From NCBI GenBank assembly GCA_024220525.1, contig JAMYWO010000247.1, forward strand, positions 1-60,749: 60,749 bases of DNA. The letters are read 5' to 3'. The DNA is from Cochliopodium minus. Lineage: Eukaryota; Discosea; Himatismenida; Cochliopodiidae. How positions within the stretch are numbered: the first letter of the stretch is position 1; every line of letters begins with the position of its first letter. Below the pieces are notes generated by a model. That model worked only from the letters and a program-made list of their open reading frames with translations, made no database searches and was not told where the DNA came from. Made by a program: the position numbers and the translations under genes. Below are positions 35,701-48,729 of this stretch, in pieces.

Positions 35701-37439
35701 TTTTTTTTTTCAAAAGAATTCTTTTTTTGGTTTACCCAAGTTATTAAAACCACAAGCTCCTCTTGTCAATGATTGACCAACTTCGTTTTTGAGTCTGGTA
35801 GGCTTCCAATTACTGTATCCCCCATATCCACCACCAAAATAATTTCCATCTCCAGTTTCCACATTTGGTGATTCAACGATGATTCTGTTGAAAGAAAAAA
35901 AGTTTATAAAATTAAAATCAAAGATATCTTTGATTAAAGAGATATTGTTTAATCAATGATTTTGTATTAATTATATTTTAAAATTGATTAATTTTTTACC
36001 TTGTATCTTCTTCAAGATCAAGCTCCATCAAAGAAGTCTCAATTTCATCTTTCTCAAATTTTTTGACTCTCATTCCTTCATTATTAACAATCACAATATC
36101 GCACTTATGGGGAGGATAATTCTTGAAGGTGGCCAATTGAAATCTCACCTCCTTGATTCTATCAGATCTAGAAAAATAATAATGGAAGAATGCATAGCTA
36201 TTATCTTTGTTGTCTTCTTCTATATTACATAGCAAACGGATAGGATAAAGATCAACTCTTCCTTGTCCCAATAATCCTACTGTGATCACTCTACGAGGAA
36301 ATTGAGGACCACCTCCGTACCATGCGTGTAATCTTTGCCATGCTGAAGAAGGTACAGTGACATAATCGTAATCTTTCTTCACTCCATACTTTATTTTCAA
36401 ATTTTCAACTGCTATTTGTGATATATCAATTTGTTCTTCAATCCATTCAAATTCTGAAAATTAAAAAAAATAATTATTTTGTATTTTGAAAATATTGATC
36501 TTTCAAATATACAATATTCACCTTAAATAATAATTCATTTCTTTCTTTCAAGTTTTATTAGTATGAATATTTTTATATATTTTTCAAGTAATGAGTTTAT
36601 ATAAATATATTAAATTTTTTTATATATTTTTTGGAATATTTTTATGTTGAAATATAAAGTATTCTCTTCCATATAAAATTACCTTGTTCATCTTTATTTT
36701 CATTATTGTTCTCTATTATATCTTGTTTGTTAGTATCAATTTTGTCATCTTTGTTACTATCAATTTTATCATTTTTATTGATATCCTCTGTCTTATTCTC
36801 ATTATTCTCCACTTTCTTCTTGGGAACTTTTTTCTTTTTGGTTGTTTCAACAAGATCATCATTATTTATTGCACCAGGATGAGATCCAGTGACTTTATTT
36901 TCTTCATCATCATATTGAACATAACTCTTCCATAAACTCCACCATTTCCCAGAGATAACATAATGCATTCTCCCTTTGAAAAGTTTGGTTTCTTCTATGA
37001 TCTTTTTGATTTCATCTCTTTGCACTTCAGGAGGAACTATCTTGCCATCAAATATATAATTCTCGAATAATGCCTCACATTCTTTTTCTTCATGGGCTGC
37101 CTTTGCATAATGGGACATGGTCAACCCACAATTTTCGCATGTCATTAATGATTGTGTTGAAAAAGACATAAGGTTTGAAAATTGAACAATTTTTATTTTA
37201 TTTTTATTTAATTCATTGTGTGAAGAATTATTTGAATAATCTCCATTTGTATGATTGTTATTTTTGTGATCTTTTCCATTATTATGATTATTATTTCCAT
37301 TATGTTCTGTGTGATCCCTCTTCGCTTTTTTATTGTTTGCTTTTTCCATTTTTCTCTGATATTTTTGATTTATCATATCTATATCCTTATTGCTTTTCCT
37401 CTTTTTCATTTTATTCTTCATTTTCATCATATTCTCCAT
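32728..37439 (-). CDS. Ubiquitin-specific protease, USP4/USP11/USP15-like
   Basis: Five exons in phase: 37439-36683, 36453-36000, 35884-35736, 35673-35193, 35131-32728, giving 1414 aa. N-terminal part: basic region, a Cys/His pair motif (CENCGLTMSHYAKAAHEEKEC), then a DUSP-like segment (HYVISGKWWSLWKSYV, HPGAINNDDL) and a second block with WQRLHAWYGGGP. The catalytic domain has the Cys box GFNNLGNTCFMNS, the EQQDAQELLSYL block, zinc-type CxxC pairs (TCLTC; CPKC) and the His box HLGGLSSGHYTAYARK with NWYNLNDS. The catalytic domain is split by an insert, as in USP4/15. Then come an acidic/Arg linker, a C2H2-like finger (CPICEKPIGESQLESHWQKEH) and about 300 residues I do not recognise. It should remove ubiquitin from substrates. 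Confidence 0.88.
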
Positions 37440-37950
37440 TCTTTTGAGCTGTATATGATTCAAACTTTTAATATAATTTACAGTTTTTTTTTTTTGAATT
37501 TATAATGTTTGATTCTTCAATGAAAATTTAAATGGTATTTTGATGAACGAATATCAACCAATATTTTCTTTAAATTGATTGACATTCAATTTACAAAAAA
37601 TAATGGAATTTGAAGGAAAAATATTTCAAAAAAAATTTTCTTTTAAATTTTTTAATATATTTTCTTCTATTCAGAGAAAAATTTGTAATTTTGGATTTTT
37701 AAATTCAAGGATATTCCATTATTTTTGAACTATAATTCCAATATAAATAGATTAATAGTTGGTTTGAATGGATTTTATTTGAATATCGCTCACAGTTTAG
37801 ACACATAATCGTTAGTTTCGAATAATCAATCTAAATTATCAGTTAGGATTGATCATTATGTGCTCTGAAATGAGCTTTTAACAAAGAATTTATCTTATAA
37901 TTTGAATTTTTTTTTTTATATTTGTGAATAATAAAAATAAAAATTGAGAA
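37440..37950. other. Divergent intergenic region
   Basis: Lies between the starts of two divergent genes. AT-rich, with short imperfect inverted bits (CACATAAT near 37801 and ATTATGTG near 37855). No gene seen. It likely holds both promoters. Confidence 0.5.
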
Positions 37951-39102
37951 ATGTTCACAAATAAGAAAAGCAATATTGCTAAAAATTCACCAATTTATCA
38001 AAATACACCAACGAAAAGAGAATTGAAGATATCCAATGTAAATGACGAGAATCTAAGAAAATTGAAATCACTCATAATAGAACATATAGCAAATAGGAGA
38101 CAGGGTAAAATTATTTGAAGAAATAATAGAAATTGTTTTTATTTGAATTGAATATAATAATAATACATAAAAACATTTATGGAATGTTATAATATTTTAT
38201 GGATATGTTGAAAGAAGGATATATAACAATATCATAAACCAATCAAGATAATATCTCATTCACTTTTATTTTATAAAGGAGATAAAAAATTGGATGATAA
38301 TATATTGGAAGAAATAAAGAATCTGTTACAACAGATCTTGAATAAATCACAATTATTGGGTATCAAAACTCCAATGGAGATAATAGAATTTTATATGGAG
38401 GCATTATGTCTCCAGAGAGGATCTGGATCATTCATAGTGGAGAAATGTACCTTTGGATTGATGAGATATCTATTGATATGTAAAAATGAAGACAAGAAAC
38501 AATTAAATAAAGGTAAATTGGAATTAGATTAAAAAATTGATTATCAAGATAATAATAAAAAAAAAAAAAGAAAAAAATTAAAATTGATTAATTATTTGTT
38601 AACAATTAATTATTTGTTTTGATAATAAATTAAATTAATATATTTTAAAAGTTAAAGAAGCAGTAAAACCGTTGATATACGTTTTAATTGAGTCAGTAAA
38701 TCAAAACATACAATCAAACGCATTGAGATCCCTTCAAATCTTCTTAGATCAAGAAGATTTAGTGATAGAAATGATCGACAAAGATTTTTTAAGGAGACTC
38801 GACAACCTTGCCCAAACTAGTTTGACTGAAGAAATTCGCTCCCAAGTCTTGTCTTTATTACAAAAAATAAAAGATATTACTACCAAAAAGAAATATCAAG
38901 GTAAATTTGAATTTTTAAATTTTTTATTTTTTGAATATTTTTTAAAGAAAAACCTTCTGTTGATTATTATTTGTTGGGCATGTACTCAACTTTCACTTTT
39001 GCTTTGTTTGGAGGTTTGTATTATTTCATGAACAAGTATACAAAGTCTGATCTTCCTATTGACAAAACTATCGAAAAAACTAGCGAAGAAACCTCAAAAT
39101 AA
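37951..39102 (+). CDS. Helical-repeat (armadillo-like) protein with C-terminal membrane anchor
   Basis: Four exons: 37951-38104, 38279-38512, 38652-38900, 38948-39102, giving 263 aa. The centre is all-helical and looks like two to three armadillo-type repeats (ALCLQRGSGSFIVEKCTFGLMRYLL; VNQNIQSNALRSLQIFLDQEDL; RSQVLSLLQKI). This recalls Fes1/HspBP1 proteins but without a motif I would rely on. The last exon encodes a single hydrophobic span (MYSTFTFALFGGLYYFM) and a short charged end (KTIEKTSEETSK), the pattern of a tail-anchored protein. It may be an ER or mitochondrial outer-membrane adaptor. Confidence 0.7.
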
Positions 39103-39156
39103 AATTATTTTAAAATTATTTTTGTTTTTTTTTTACAAATTATTCATTTAATTTTT

Positions 39157-42100
39157 TTAATTTTTCTCGTTTGAAGATAAATAAGATCTGATGTTTTGAA
39201 ATTTGTTTTTGTCAAAGTTTCCAACAGAAGAATTTAAGGTGTTTATGAATTTGATGTTGTTGACTTTCGTGAAACAAGAGTTTCCATGATTGAAATTTCT
39301 TTTTTTGAGATTGTGACAGAAAAAGTCCAAATGAAAAAGTGAAAGAGAAAGAAGTGAAGTTTCTTTTAAAGAAGTCAAATATTCTATTAAGGTGTTTGCC
39401 AATGTAGAAAATTGTTTTCTGTCTAATTGTAAAAGAATACAAGTGACAAACTCTACAAAGTTTTCATTTAAAGATAAAATGGAAGATACAAAATTATTGG
39501 TTGGTTGTATATCACTAAGTATCATGAGTAAATAAGACATTACTTCATGATGTACGTTGTAATCTAGTTTTGGTAAGATGGAAGTCACTAGTTTCTCACA
39601 ACATTGTTGTTTGGTGTCAGAAGTCGAAATTTCCGATCTCAAAAGCTGCCAGACGCATATTTGTTCAAAGGACTCCCATTTGAAAGATTCTTCAATGATG
39701 GTTACTAAGTTTTCTCCAAATATTTTCAAATTTCCCATTATTAATTGATTGCAAACTTCAAACAACTAAATATTAAAAAGTAATGATTAAAATTAGAGAG
39801 GATTTTTTTATTATTAAAAAAAAAAAACCTTTGAAGGATAAATAAAAGAGACCAGAGTATGTACAACTTGGATATTTCCTACTGAATAAAAAGGATATTG
39901 TGAAAACATAAAAGGTACAACGTGAAGAAAAGAATCCACATCTGTTTGAGCAAAGAGAGAAACGATTTCAGAGAAGAGAGAATACTCATTCTTCCCATCC
40001 TTCGACAAAAGAAGGCGTTTCTTGAGGAAATTAGTGAAATGGATAAAATGATCATCACAAGTTTTGTGGTGGAAGAAGATGTAGGGAGTTTTCGAATTGG
40101 GGGAGTTTACGGTGAACATGGAGGAGTTTTTGTGGAAAGAGGAAATAACAAAAAAAAGAAAACGAAAGGACAAAGTTTCATCTAGTAAGGAACAAATGGA
40201 AATTATTTCAAGGATCAAAGATGAGAAGAATTTATCGTTGGTGATGCATTTGTTGAAAAAAATATTCTCCGCTGAGTTTTTATTGTTGAGCTCTTCAAAG
40301 TTGATGTTTTCTTTGTTGAGCAAAATAGAATCAGAGGAGATGTAAAAGGATGTTTTAGTGAGAAGTTCTCGGATTTTATTTTTGTTGTTGAAGTTTTTTT
40401 TCACGGTTTTGGAGACAGAATCCAAGAAAGATCCAAAGTGGATTTTGTTTTCTTGAAGATCGGTGAAAAAATGTCCGAATTCTTCCGCTAGTTCTTTTTT
40501 GACAGTTTCTAAATCCAATCTGATTAATAAATCATTGATGTTTGAATCACGAAAATAATCAAATGTCTCCAAATGATCAACAGTGAGATTTTTATCATTG
40601 GCAGATACATCTTTTTTATTAATATTGTCGTCATTATTATTGTTATTCAAATTAAAGTTATTTCCGATAGATTCGTAGATATCTTCTTCGGATTCGTCCT
40701 CATCAATAACTCCACCAACAATTTTTTTGTCTTCAAACAGAGCACCTCCAATATTCCTTTTCTTTTGGGATTCTTCAAACAAGGGTCTTATAATCTGCAA
40801 GAATTCTTCGTCTGTATGAGGGCAGTTGGTGATGAGATCAAAGTTTTTCACGACGGAAAGTTCCAAGATTTTGTCCAAGGAAGCTTGAATGCCACTTTTG
40901 ATTTTGTTCTTGAGGGGAGGGTAGTAGTTGTCTTGTATGAAGTGCAGAAATTCTGCTAGGGAGCAGGTTATATCTGTATATTTAGGAACAGAGTATATCA
41001 TCAACAAAATAGCAGGTTCTTGCAAAAAAAGTTTTAAATTTGTTCAATTTATAAAAAAAGATACAAATTATAAAATTAATAAAAAAATAACTGAAAAGTT
41101 AAAATTAAAAAAATAACTAGAAAAATTATTAAACTAAATCAAAAAATTCGAAATTTTGTTCATAATTTCTTTTTTAAACTTACCAATGTTCATTATATTA
41201 TCATTTGGTTCAAAAAACATCCAATCATAAAAGAGAGAAAGTCTAGCATTGGCAGCCACAGCGTGCGACCTGATTGTCTTGAGAAGCCAGCCAATGATGG
41301 CCCATCTAGGGGTGACATCAGAACTGATCATCTCATTGGTGGGATGGATACAACAACAAATATAACGAATGATGTCGGAAATCCATCCCTCACTTTCTTG
41401 AGTATTAAGAAATTTCGTTGAAAACCAACTTTGGTATCTTTTTTGATTGTAATTCATCGTCACAGTTGTCATTAGGTAGACGAGTTGTGTTTCCATGAGC
41501 GGAGTTATTCTCATTTTGATGTATTTGATGGGGGTGTGTTGGGAAACAATTTCTGTTATTCCGTTGAAGTGTTTCTGTGAAAATTTTTGAGGTTCTTTGG
41601 TGAAATCGTTCCAAAAAGCCAATAGTTTAGGAATATTAACAACCTTTTAATTTTTAAAAATATTTTTATATTTTATATTTTATATTTCATTTTATTTTAT
41701 TTTTATATTTATATATTTATATAAATATTGGTTTTCTTTCAATACTTTTTTTTCATTTCATTTTAATTTATTTTTTGATTTTTGATTCATTTTTTTTTTT
41801 ACTTCTTGCAAGATCCTAATTAAATCCCTTCCAATCACTCTGCATTCATCGAAACTTTCTCTCAATATTCTTTCCACCAAATTAACTTCTCTCTCTTGCA
41901 ACTCTGTGAACCCATTATGATCAGAAATGTTCCTCAAAAGAAAATAACAAGTAGAAGGAATTAGTTTTTTATCAATCATGAGATATTCTTTGTTTTTTTC
42001 AAGGAAATCTATGATTTTTTTAATGTTGTTCACATTTTCGTCTGATGTATCTCCTCCATATATATTCCTGTATATTATCTCTATTAGGGAATATGTAATA

Positions 42101-42688
42101 TCAAGGTTCATTTCAATAAATTTTTGAATGATCCAAAAAATCTTTTTTAAAAAATTTGTAAAAAAAAATTAAAAAAATCAAAAAAAACAAATCGTAATAT
42201 TAAAAATTTTAAAGAGAATTTTTTTAAATCTTTATTTTTACATTTCCTTTCACAAGTTCTAGTAAAATATGATATTTTTGAAGCATAATTGTGGATAACT
42301 CAAAAACAAAGGCAGTGTATCCATCAGAGACAAACAGTTGTGTTTCTTCCAGAAAAACATTCTTGTCATTTTCGTTGTTAGATGTAATGATCGCATACAA
42401 ATAAGCAACCACAGTATCTCTTGATGTTGACTTTATTTAATGAATAATTAATTAAATTGTTAATTTCGATTCTATAAGATGGATTATGTTTCAAATTTTT
42501 TTAAACAGGGTATTAAATTTTTTTATTGCCTTTGATAGAATCAGATTTTTTCTTTCCTGTTCATTTATTGCCTTAAATATATTATCGTGGCATTTTGTCC
42601 ATTCTATATCCATCTCATCTTTGGCATCAATGGGCTCTCTTTTCAATAAATAAGAAATATAATTTGGATTCAAAATATTATCATTCAT
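39157..42688 (-). CDS. INTS3: Integrator complex subunit 3
   Basis: Six exons: 42688-42507, 42419-42242, 42141-41803, 41643-41184, 41018-39829, 39765-39157, about 985 aa with matching phases (human INTS3 is slightly over 1000). Recognised by the INTS3 hallmark PRWAIIGWLLKTIRSHAVAA, NARLSLFYDWMFFEPNDNIM, the EPAILLM and DNYYPPLKNKIKSG segments, and upstream 'FWIIQKFIE' and 'RNIYGGD'. The protein is all-helical. INTS3 is a scaffold subunit of the Integrator complex, which cleaves and terminates RNA polymerase II transcripts such as snRNAs, and it also joins the single-strand DNA-binding SOSS complex in DNA repair. A long acidic, Asn-rich insert (SEEDIYESIGNNFNLNNN) sits after residue 400. The first small exons are the less certain part. 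Confidence 0.9.
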
Positions 42689-42796
42689 AAATGTCCAATG
42701 TGATTATATATACAAATTATGATGGTTTGTATAATGTTGATGGTTGTAAGGAAGAAAGAAATACTCCTTTTTTTTATTTCTCTTTAAAAAAATAAA

Positions 42797-43923
42797 ATGA
42801 AAAACAAGATAGGTGATACCCCATTGCCTATGAGATTATTCAAATTCATCAATACCAATACAGAACTTACATCCTTCCAAATATTAAGATATATAAATCA
42901 AGGGAAAATAAAGCATCATTCTGCTTATCATAACGTTGATATTAGATATCCCAATTTGAACAATCTGGTTTATAAAGATGATATAATCACTTTGGATGGT
43001 GAAAGGATCAATCACAGTTTAGTTAATAGAAAATATATAATATATAATAAACCAAGTAAACCTTATTGATACCCATTATTAAATTCTTAAAAAGTACAAA
43101 AAAAGGGAATGTAATCACATCATACAATAGTGGCAAGGAATAATAAATTTCCAAAAAATTAAAAAAAAATTTTTTTTTCGAAAGGTAAAAAAGATCTTAC
43201 TAAAATGGGATTCAGGTTGGAGGATTTTCAAAGTAAATTATTTTTATAATTAATTTTTTTTTTAGTCTTGGGTATTGTGGAAGGTTGGATAAAGATACCT
43301 CTGGATTGTTGCTGATGACCAACGATTCAATTTTGAAAGAATGTATTGCATCGAGCAACGTGAAGAAAGAGTATTTGGTATTGATAAAACAAAAGTGGAA
43401 CGAGAATGACGAGAGATTGGATCAAATGAAAGAAGGATTGGAAGTAATTAAAAAAAAGATTGAAAAAGAAGAAAAAGCTGTAAAATGTTGCGAAAGACCA
43501 AAAATTTTATATAACGAGGATGATCAGACTTTGTTGAAGATAACTATAGATGAAGGGAGATATCATATTGTCAGGAGGATTTTTTCTACATTTAAGATTA
43601 GTGTGATCCATCTTCAAAGATCTTCGATCGGAAATTTAAAAGTTTTGAAAAGTATCGATGAAAACATAAATTTTTTCAAGGAAGGTTTGTTCTACAAGAA
43701 TTTCTCGGAAGCATTCAATATCTCCGAAGAATCAGAGTCGACAGAGATGGGACATTATAAATATCTCAACAAAAAAGAAATAAAAGATCTGTTTGACATT
43801 TGTGATACCGAAAGTATCCTTGAAAAAAAACTTGGAAATATTTGGAGTTGGGTTCATTATTCAAGAGAATTGAAAGTTCCGAATTTAGAATTAGAAGATT
43901 ATATGGAAAGATATTTTCAATAA
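42797..43923 (+). CDS. RsuA/RluB-type pseudouridine synthase
   Basis: Exon 1 (42797-43055) encodes an S4-like start (MRLFKFINTNTELTSFQILRYINQGKI) and the YNKP motif. The main 3' exon (about 43266-43923) has the active-site motif GRLDKDTSGLLLMTND, with the catalytic Asp, and the motif EGRYHIVRRIF. These enzymes convert uridine to pseudouridine in RNA. Between them one or two small exons are likely, for example 43106-43129 (NVITSYN) and one ending near 43232, but I could not find a set whose phases all agree. The gene model in that stretch is therefore open. The C-terminal 80 residues are not family-typical. Eukaryotic members usually act in organelles; I see no clear targeting peptide. Confidence 0.8.
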
Positions 43924-43967
43924 ACAAAATATATTTTTTTTTTGAAAAATAAAACATTTTTTTATAA

Positions 43968-44996
43968 TCATTTTATTGAATACAAATCGGCTGTTTTACA
44001 ACACCATATCGTATCGGTCAGGTTGAAACAAGTCACAGCTCCACTCACCACAGACCAACAAGCCAGTTTAGGTGATAACTCGATAGAATTCCAGTCTCCC
44101 TTATGTTTCTTCACATTGATAGGGTGATCATATTTACCGGAGCTGTATCCTAACCAATATACTTTCCATTTTTTGAAATTGCATTTCCTTGTACAACAAA
44201 ACCCTTTCATTTCATTAATACAAAAAAAAAAAATCAAAAAATAATTTATAACCAAAAATTATTACCAAATGAAAATAACCAAATCAAAAGAACAAAAAAT
44301 TCAATTATTAGACCAACCAAAAACAAAACAATCCCGGGTGGAATCTTTTTTTTTTGTTTAAAATAAGTATTCAAATTGTTGGGAAATTTTTTTTTACAGT
44401 CAACAAACAAAAAGCAAGTAGAATTAATGTCACTTTTTTATTGCAACCATAGAAATACCATCCACAACAAAAAGGAAATAACAAAGCCATTCCCAAAAAG
44501 GAAACTCTTTCCAAAAATTTATTTTGTTAATTAAAATCAAAATTTCCTCTCATTTTATTTTACCTGTTACATTTATAAATGCAATGTTCACTGCAGAGAT
44601 TAATTAAAAAATTTAAATTTTTTTTTTTTGTTTACCAATTTGCAGATATACCTTGATGTTTGATATCAAACATATTGATTTGATTTTGTCTAATGGTTTC
44701 TTTTCTTTTTTCAATGAGATGATCTCTTTCTTCTTGTATATCTTTCAACATCTTTAAATTTATAAAGCTTGTATGAAAAAATTTATCCAAATGGAAAATT
44801 AAATTTTTACAAAGGATTTATCCACTATTTTTTTAATCTCTTTATTCACCATCCTCAATTCCAAAAATCTTTTCAATTTTTCATCCTTCTCACTAAGAGA
44901 ATACAAGTGAAAGGAAATAATTGTATGTTTGATCATATTTGGTAACTTATCAAACTGATCAAATTTGTCAAAACATTCCTTACTGATTTCGCTCAT
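43968..44996 (-). CDS. Small Cys-rich membrane protein, unknown
   Basis: Six exons in phase: 44996-44811, 44751-44636, 44590-44564, 44506-44398, 44344-44266, 44203-43968, giving 250 aa. The N-terminal exon is helical and charged (KFDQFDKLPNMIKHTIISF), perhaps F-box-like. A second charged helix follows (RDHLIEKRKETIRQNQ). Then a Cys/His cluster (CEHCIYKCN) leads to two or three hydrophobic segments (FLGMALLFPFCCGWYFYGC; VTLILLAFCLLTIPPGIVLFLVGLIIEFFVLLIWLF). The C-terminus has further Cys and Trp. I do not know this family. The third exon is only 27 bases. Confidence 0.65.
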
Positions 44997-45314
44997 TTTT
45001 TTTTTTTTTTTTTTTTTTAGAGTTTATTATTCTATCAATATACAAAAAAAAAAAAATCTTTTTGAATTCAAAAATCCAGTTGAAAGAAATTATTGATTTG
45101 AAAAATAGTTATAGAACAAAACATCCCAAATTATTGAGCACAATGAAAAGGAAAAACATTTTTGTAAGGGACTCATTTAATTCCAGTAAAATGTTTGAGA
45201 GAAACCCTTGTATTACAAAAAAAATCATTTTTTTTTAAATCTAATAAAAATAAAATGAATTTAATAAGAATAATTAAAAATAAAAAAAATTGATATAATT
45301 ACTTTCAATAATCA
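44997..45314. other. Divergent intergenic region
   Basis: Between two divergent gene starts. A and T runs (a T tract at about 45000-45018), nothing else recognised. Confidence 0.5.
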
Positions 45315-48295
45315 ATGGCATTCTCACATCATACAATGATATATACTTGTATTTCCAATTATTTTTTCAAGAATATTTTACATTACTTATTATTTTTTTA
45401 TGAAGCAAATGGAGATATCTCTGGAGCAGGTAATTTGATGAATAAGATTATAGGATTTATAAACTCAATAAATAATATTATTATATTGAAAAATATCACA
45501 AAAAAAAAAAGGATATAATAGCTTTGGACAATTGGGAATTTCTGAGAGTGCAAATCAACATCATTTTACTAAATTCAAAAATGAAAAGGATATTGTTTCA
45601 ATTGGAGTTGTAAACGATTTTCAAAATTGATAAACATTAAATAGAGTTAAAAAAAAAAAAATCAAAAATTTACATTTTTAAAAGGGGCATTATACAACGT
45701 AAAAAAAATTTTTTTTTTTTCTTTTATTGAAGTTTTTTTTTAATATTCAAAAGTTATTTACTGCATGAAAATGGAGACTTGTATTCTTTTGGGCACAATG
45801 ACTATGGTTAATTGAAAAATACAAGTTTAAAAAATTTTTTTAAAAAATTATTTTAGGTCAAATAATTTTTTTTTTATTATTTTGTTAATGGAAACCCATG
45901 AACATTTATTAAAACGCGGAGAAATAAATTGCTCAATGAATATTTAATTATTTTTAAATTTACAATCAAAATTATTTTTTATCTGATTCGCATTCTAATG
46001 AGAATTATTTGGCCGTATGATTTTAGGTCAAATTGGTGATGGTGATTATTTTTTTTTTGTTCATTTTTATTTTTTCAAAAAAAATTTTTTTTTTATTTTA
46101 TTTAGGTACTAATGTTGATATGAAAGAACCATATCTTGTTCTGCAACAAGTCAAAAAAATTTCGAGTTAATTTTTTTTTTTAAAAAAATAATTATCTTTT
46201 CTTACTTGTTTCTATTCAGATGGTTATTATACTTTAATTGCAGAAAAATGTAAATTCATAAATTAAAAAATTATTTGTTTAAATTTTAAACAAAAATTTG
46301 TTAGTTGATGGAACTTTTTATGGGTTTGGTTATAAGTAAAATATTTTAAAAAAAAAACTTTAATTTATTAACATTATTTTTATTTATTTTATTTATAATA
46401 GCGCCAATGGAGAATTAGGTTGCGGAACTTTTGGGCATATCTCAACTCCAAGATTACTATTCGAAAAAAAAAGTGTTGGTAAAAAAAAAAAATTTTTTAA
46501 TTAAATTTATTTAAATCGCAAATTATTTTTACAAATAAATTAGAATTTTTTACTTCTGGAGGTAAGTGCATTTTTTTAAAAGAAAAAAATCTAAATTTTT
46601 AAATTGAACAAAAAACAATTTAAAATTATTAATTTTTTTTCAGGATATCACACTTTTATGATCACTGGTAATTTTTTTTTTATTTTTTTTTATTTTTCTA
46701 AAATATTTTAATTGGAAATTTTTTCACAGAGGACAAAGAAATATTTTGTTTTGGATGGGTAAATATAATAAAAAATTTTTGTTTTTTCAAATTATTTTTT
46801 CAACATATTTCAGAATAACTCCGGACAACTTGGTAAAATTAAATCTTTTTCGATTTATTTTAGTTGAATAAAAAATTAAATTTGTTTTATTATTGTAAAA
46901 AGGATTGGGTGACAAAAAAGTTAGGGGAACACCAACTTTACATAGTAGAGACAATGATATTGTTAGTATAAGTTGTAAAGTTTTATTTAGTTTATCTTTT
47001 TAAATTCACAAAATAAAAAAATTAAAAAATTTAAAAACACAAAATTTTTAGGCGGAGGAAATTTTACATATTTAATTAAAAGTAAATTTTTCTTTTTTTT
47101 TTTTGAGAAAAATTTTTGTCACATAACAAATATTTCCAATAGAAAATTCCATCCATGGTTGTGGATCAAACTCGTAAGAAAAAATTTTTATAAAAAATGA
47201 AATAAAAAAAACTTTTTTGTAAAAAAATGTAAAAGATTTGGTCAACTGGGATTCGTTGGGGAAGATGCTACTTCTCCCGTAGGTAAAATAGTTTTTTTTT
47301 GGAACTACAAGTATTTTTGAATTTTAATTTTTATTTTATAATAAAGTTGTCATGAAAGATGTGAAAGCCAAATCAGCTTGTAAAACTAAATTTTTTTTAT
47401 TTTTATTTTTTTTTTTTCATTTTTCATTTTATTTTTTATTTATTAATTTTTTTTGAAAGCTTGTGGAGGGTAAAAAATGTTTAAATTCAAATTTTTATTT
47501 TAAATTTTATTTTTTAAAAAAAAAGAGGACATGCATTAATAATAATGGGTAATGATCATTCAATAACTTTTTTGTTTTCAAAGTTTTTATTTTCCCAAAG
47601 ACAATGCTGATCTTTATTCATGTGGACTTAATGATTACGGTCAATTAGGGTTAATTTTTAAATTAATTTTCAAAATTTTATTATTTATTATTTTATTTTA
47701 ATTTTTAATTTGAATTTGAATTTTATTTTAAATTTTTTGTTCTTTATTTTTAGATTAGGAAATCATATTAACTCTTCCAAACCCAAATTCGTCCTAAACA
47801 GAGTGATAAGGACTACAACAGGAGATAGACACTCTTTATGCATCAGACTCAACGAAAAAAATGAAGAAGAACTTTACTCGTTTGGATACAATGTAAAAAA
47901 TAAAAACTATTTAAAAATTTTTTTCATCAGATTCTTTATTTGAAATTATTTTTTTTTATAGCTTTGTGGTCAGTTGGGAACTGGTTCTAATCAAAACGAA
48001 AATAAACCTGTTCTGATCAAAATGGATCGTGCTCCCATTATTTTTAACAATTCCTCTTCTAGAATCACAGAATGGACTGTAGATAGACATTAGTAATATT
48101 TTTTTATTTATTTTTTTGGATTTTAAAATGTGAAATTTTTAAAGTTTCTTTGGTACTTTTTTCAAGAAAAGTGTGTTTACATTTGTGCTGTTTTTAAAGA
48201 GGAGTGCTACTGAGAAGAAGTTCAAGGTTCCCAAACCAATCATCTATGAAATTATCAAGAAAATTGATTTTTTCTACTTTTTCTTCTCCAAATAA
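45315..48295 (+). CDS. RCC1-repeat protein in 24 tiny exons
   Basis: An open chain of 24 exons with consistent phases gives 432 aa. Exon ends include 45429, 45609, 45698, 45806, 46041, 46165, 46249, 46335, 46478, 46561, 46667, 46758, 46832, 46974, 47081, 47173, 47282, 47379, 47469, 47548, 47649, 47892, 48092. Exon lengths run down to 10, 14, 15, 18 and 19 bases. The protein is a series of RCC1 blades: FGQLGIS, GHYTTYLLHENGDLYSFGHN, GTFYGFGYNANGELGCG, YHTFM, FCFGWNNSGQLGLGD, GCGSNSFGQLGFVGED, GGHALIIM, DLYSCGLNDYGQLGLGN, LYSFGYNLCGQLGTG. The C-terminal tail (KVPKPIIYEIIKKIDFF) is outside the propeller. RCC1 propellers serve as Ran exchange factors or as protein-binding platforms; I cannot say which. 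The first exon is the least certain. Confidence 0.85.
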
Positions 48296-48729
48296 ATTTT
48301 TTGTTAATCAAATTAATACAATAAAATTTATTAAAAATAAACAAAAACAAAATTTTCTTAGATTATTTAAAAAATGAAACTAAATTTTATTTTTACTCAT
48401 AGAACAAGTTAATTCCTGGAAAGAATAACAAGGAATTGAAATAAAACATTTGACAAAAAAATCAAAAAAAAAATTTGATCATTCACAATTAATCTTAGTC
48501 CCCAAATTTGAGTAGGTTTGGACAAGTTATTGGAAATTTTTTGACAGATCATAACATTTTATGACAATCTATTTCCTAACTCTATGAAATTTAATTTTTT
48601 TTGGTTCAAGAGAATTTTAAAAAGTGCAACAAATATTTAAAAAATTTCCTATTTTTTATTGTAAAAGGATTATATTTTTAATTAATTAAAATTAAATAAC
48701 AAAATAAAAAAAATTGAAAATTAATATTA
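48296..48729. other. Intergenic, no gene seen
   Basis: AT-rich spacer between the RCC1 gene and the F-box/GRDP gene. No coding frame or recognised signal. Confidence 0.5.

Noticed and set aside
32821-35747. Long plus-strand frames opposite the deubiquitinase gene
   Set aside because: They are shadows of the minus-strand exons, without domain motifs, and run across exon borders.
37801-37865. Inverted repeat in the divergent promoter region
   Set aside because: Only about eight bases pair well, which is expected by chance in this AT-rich sequence.
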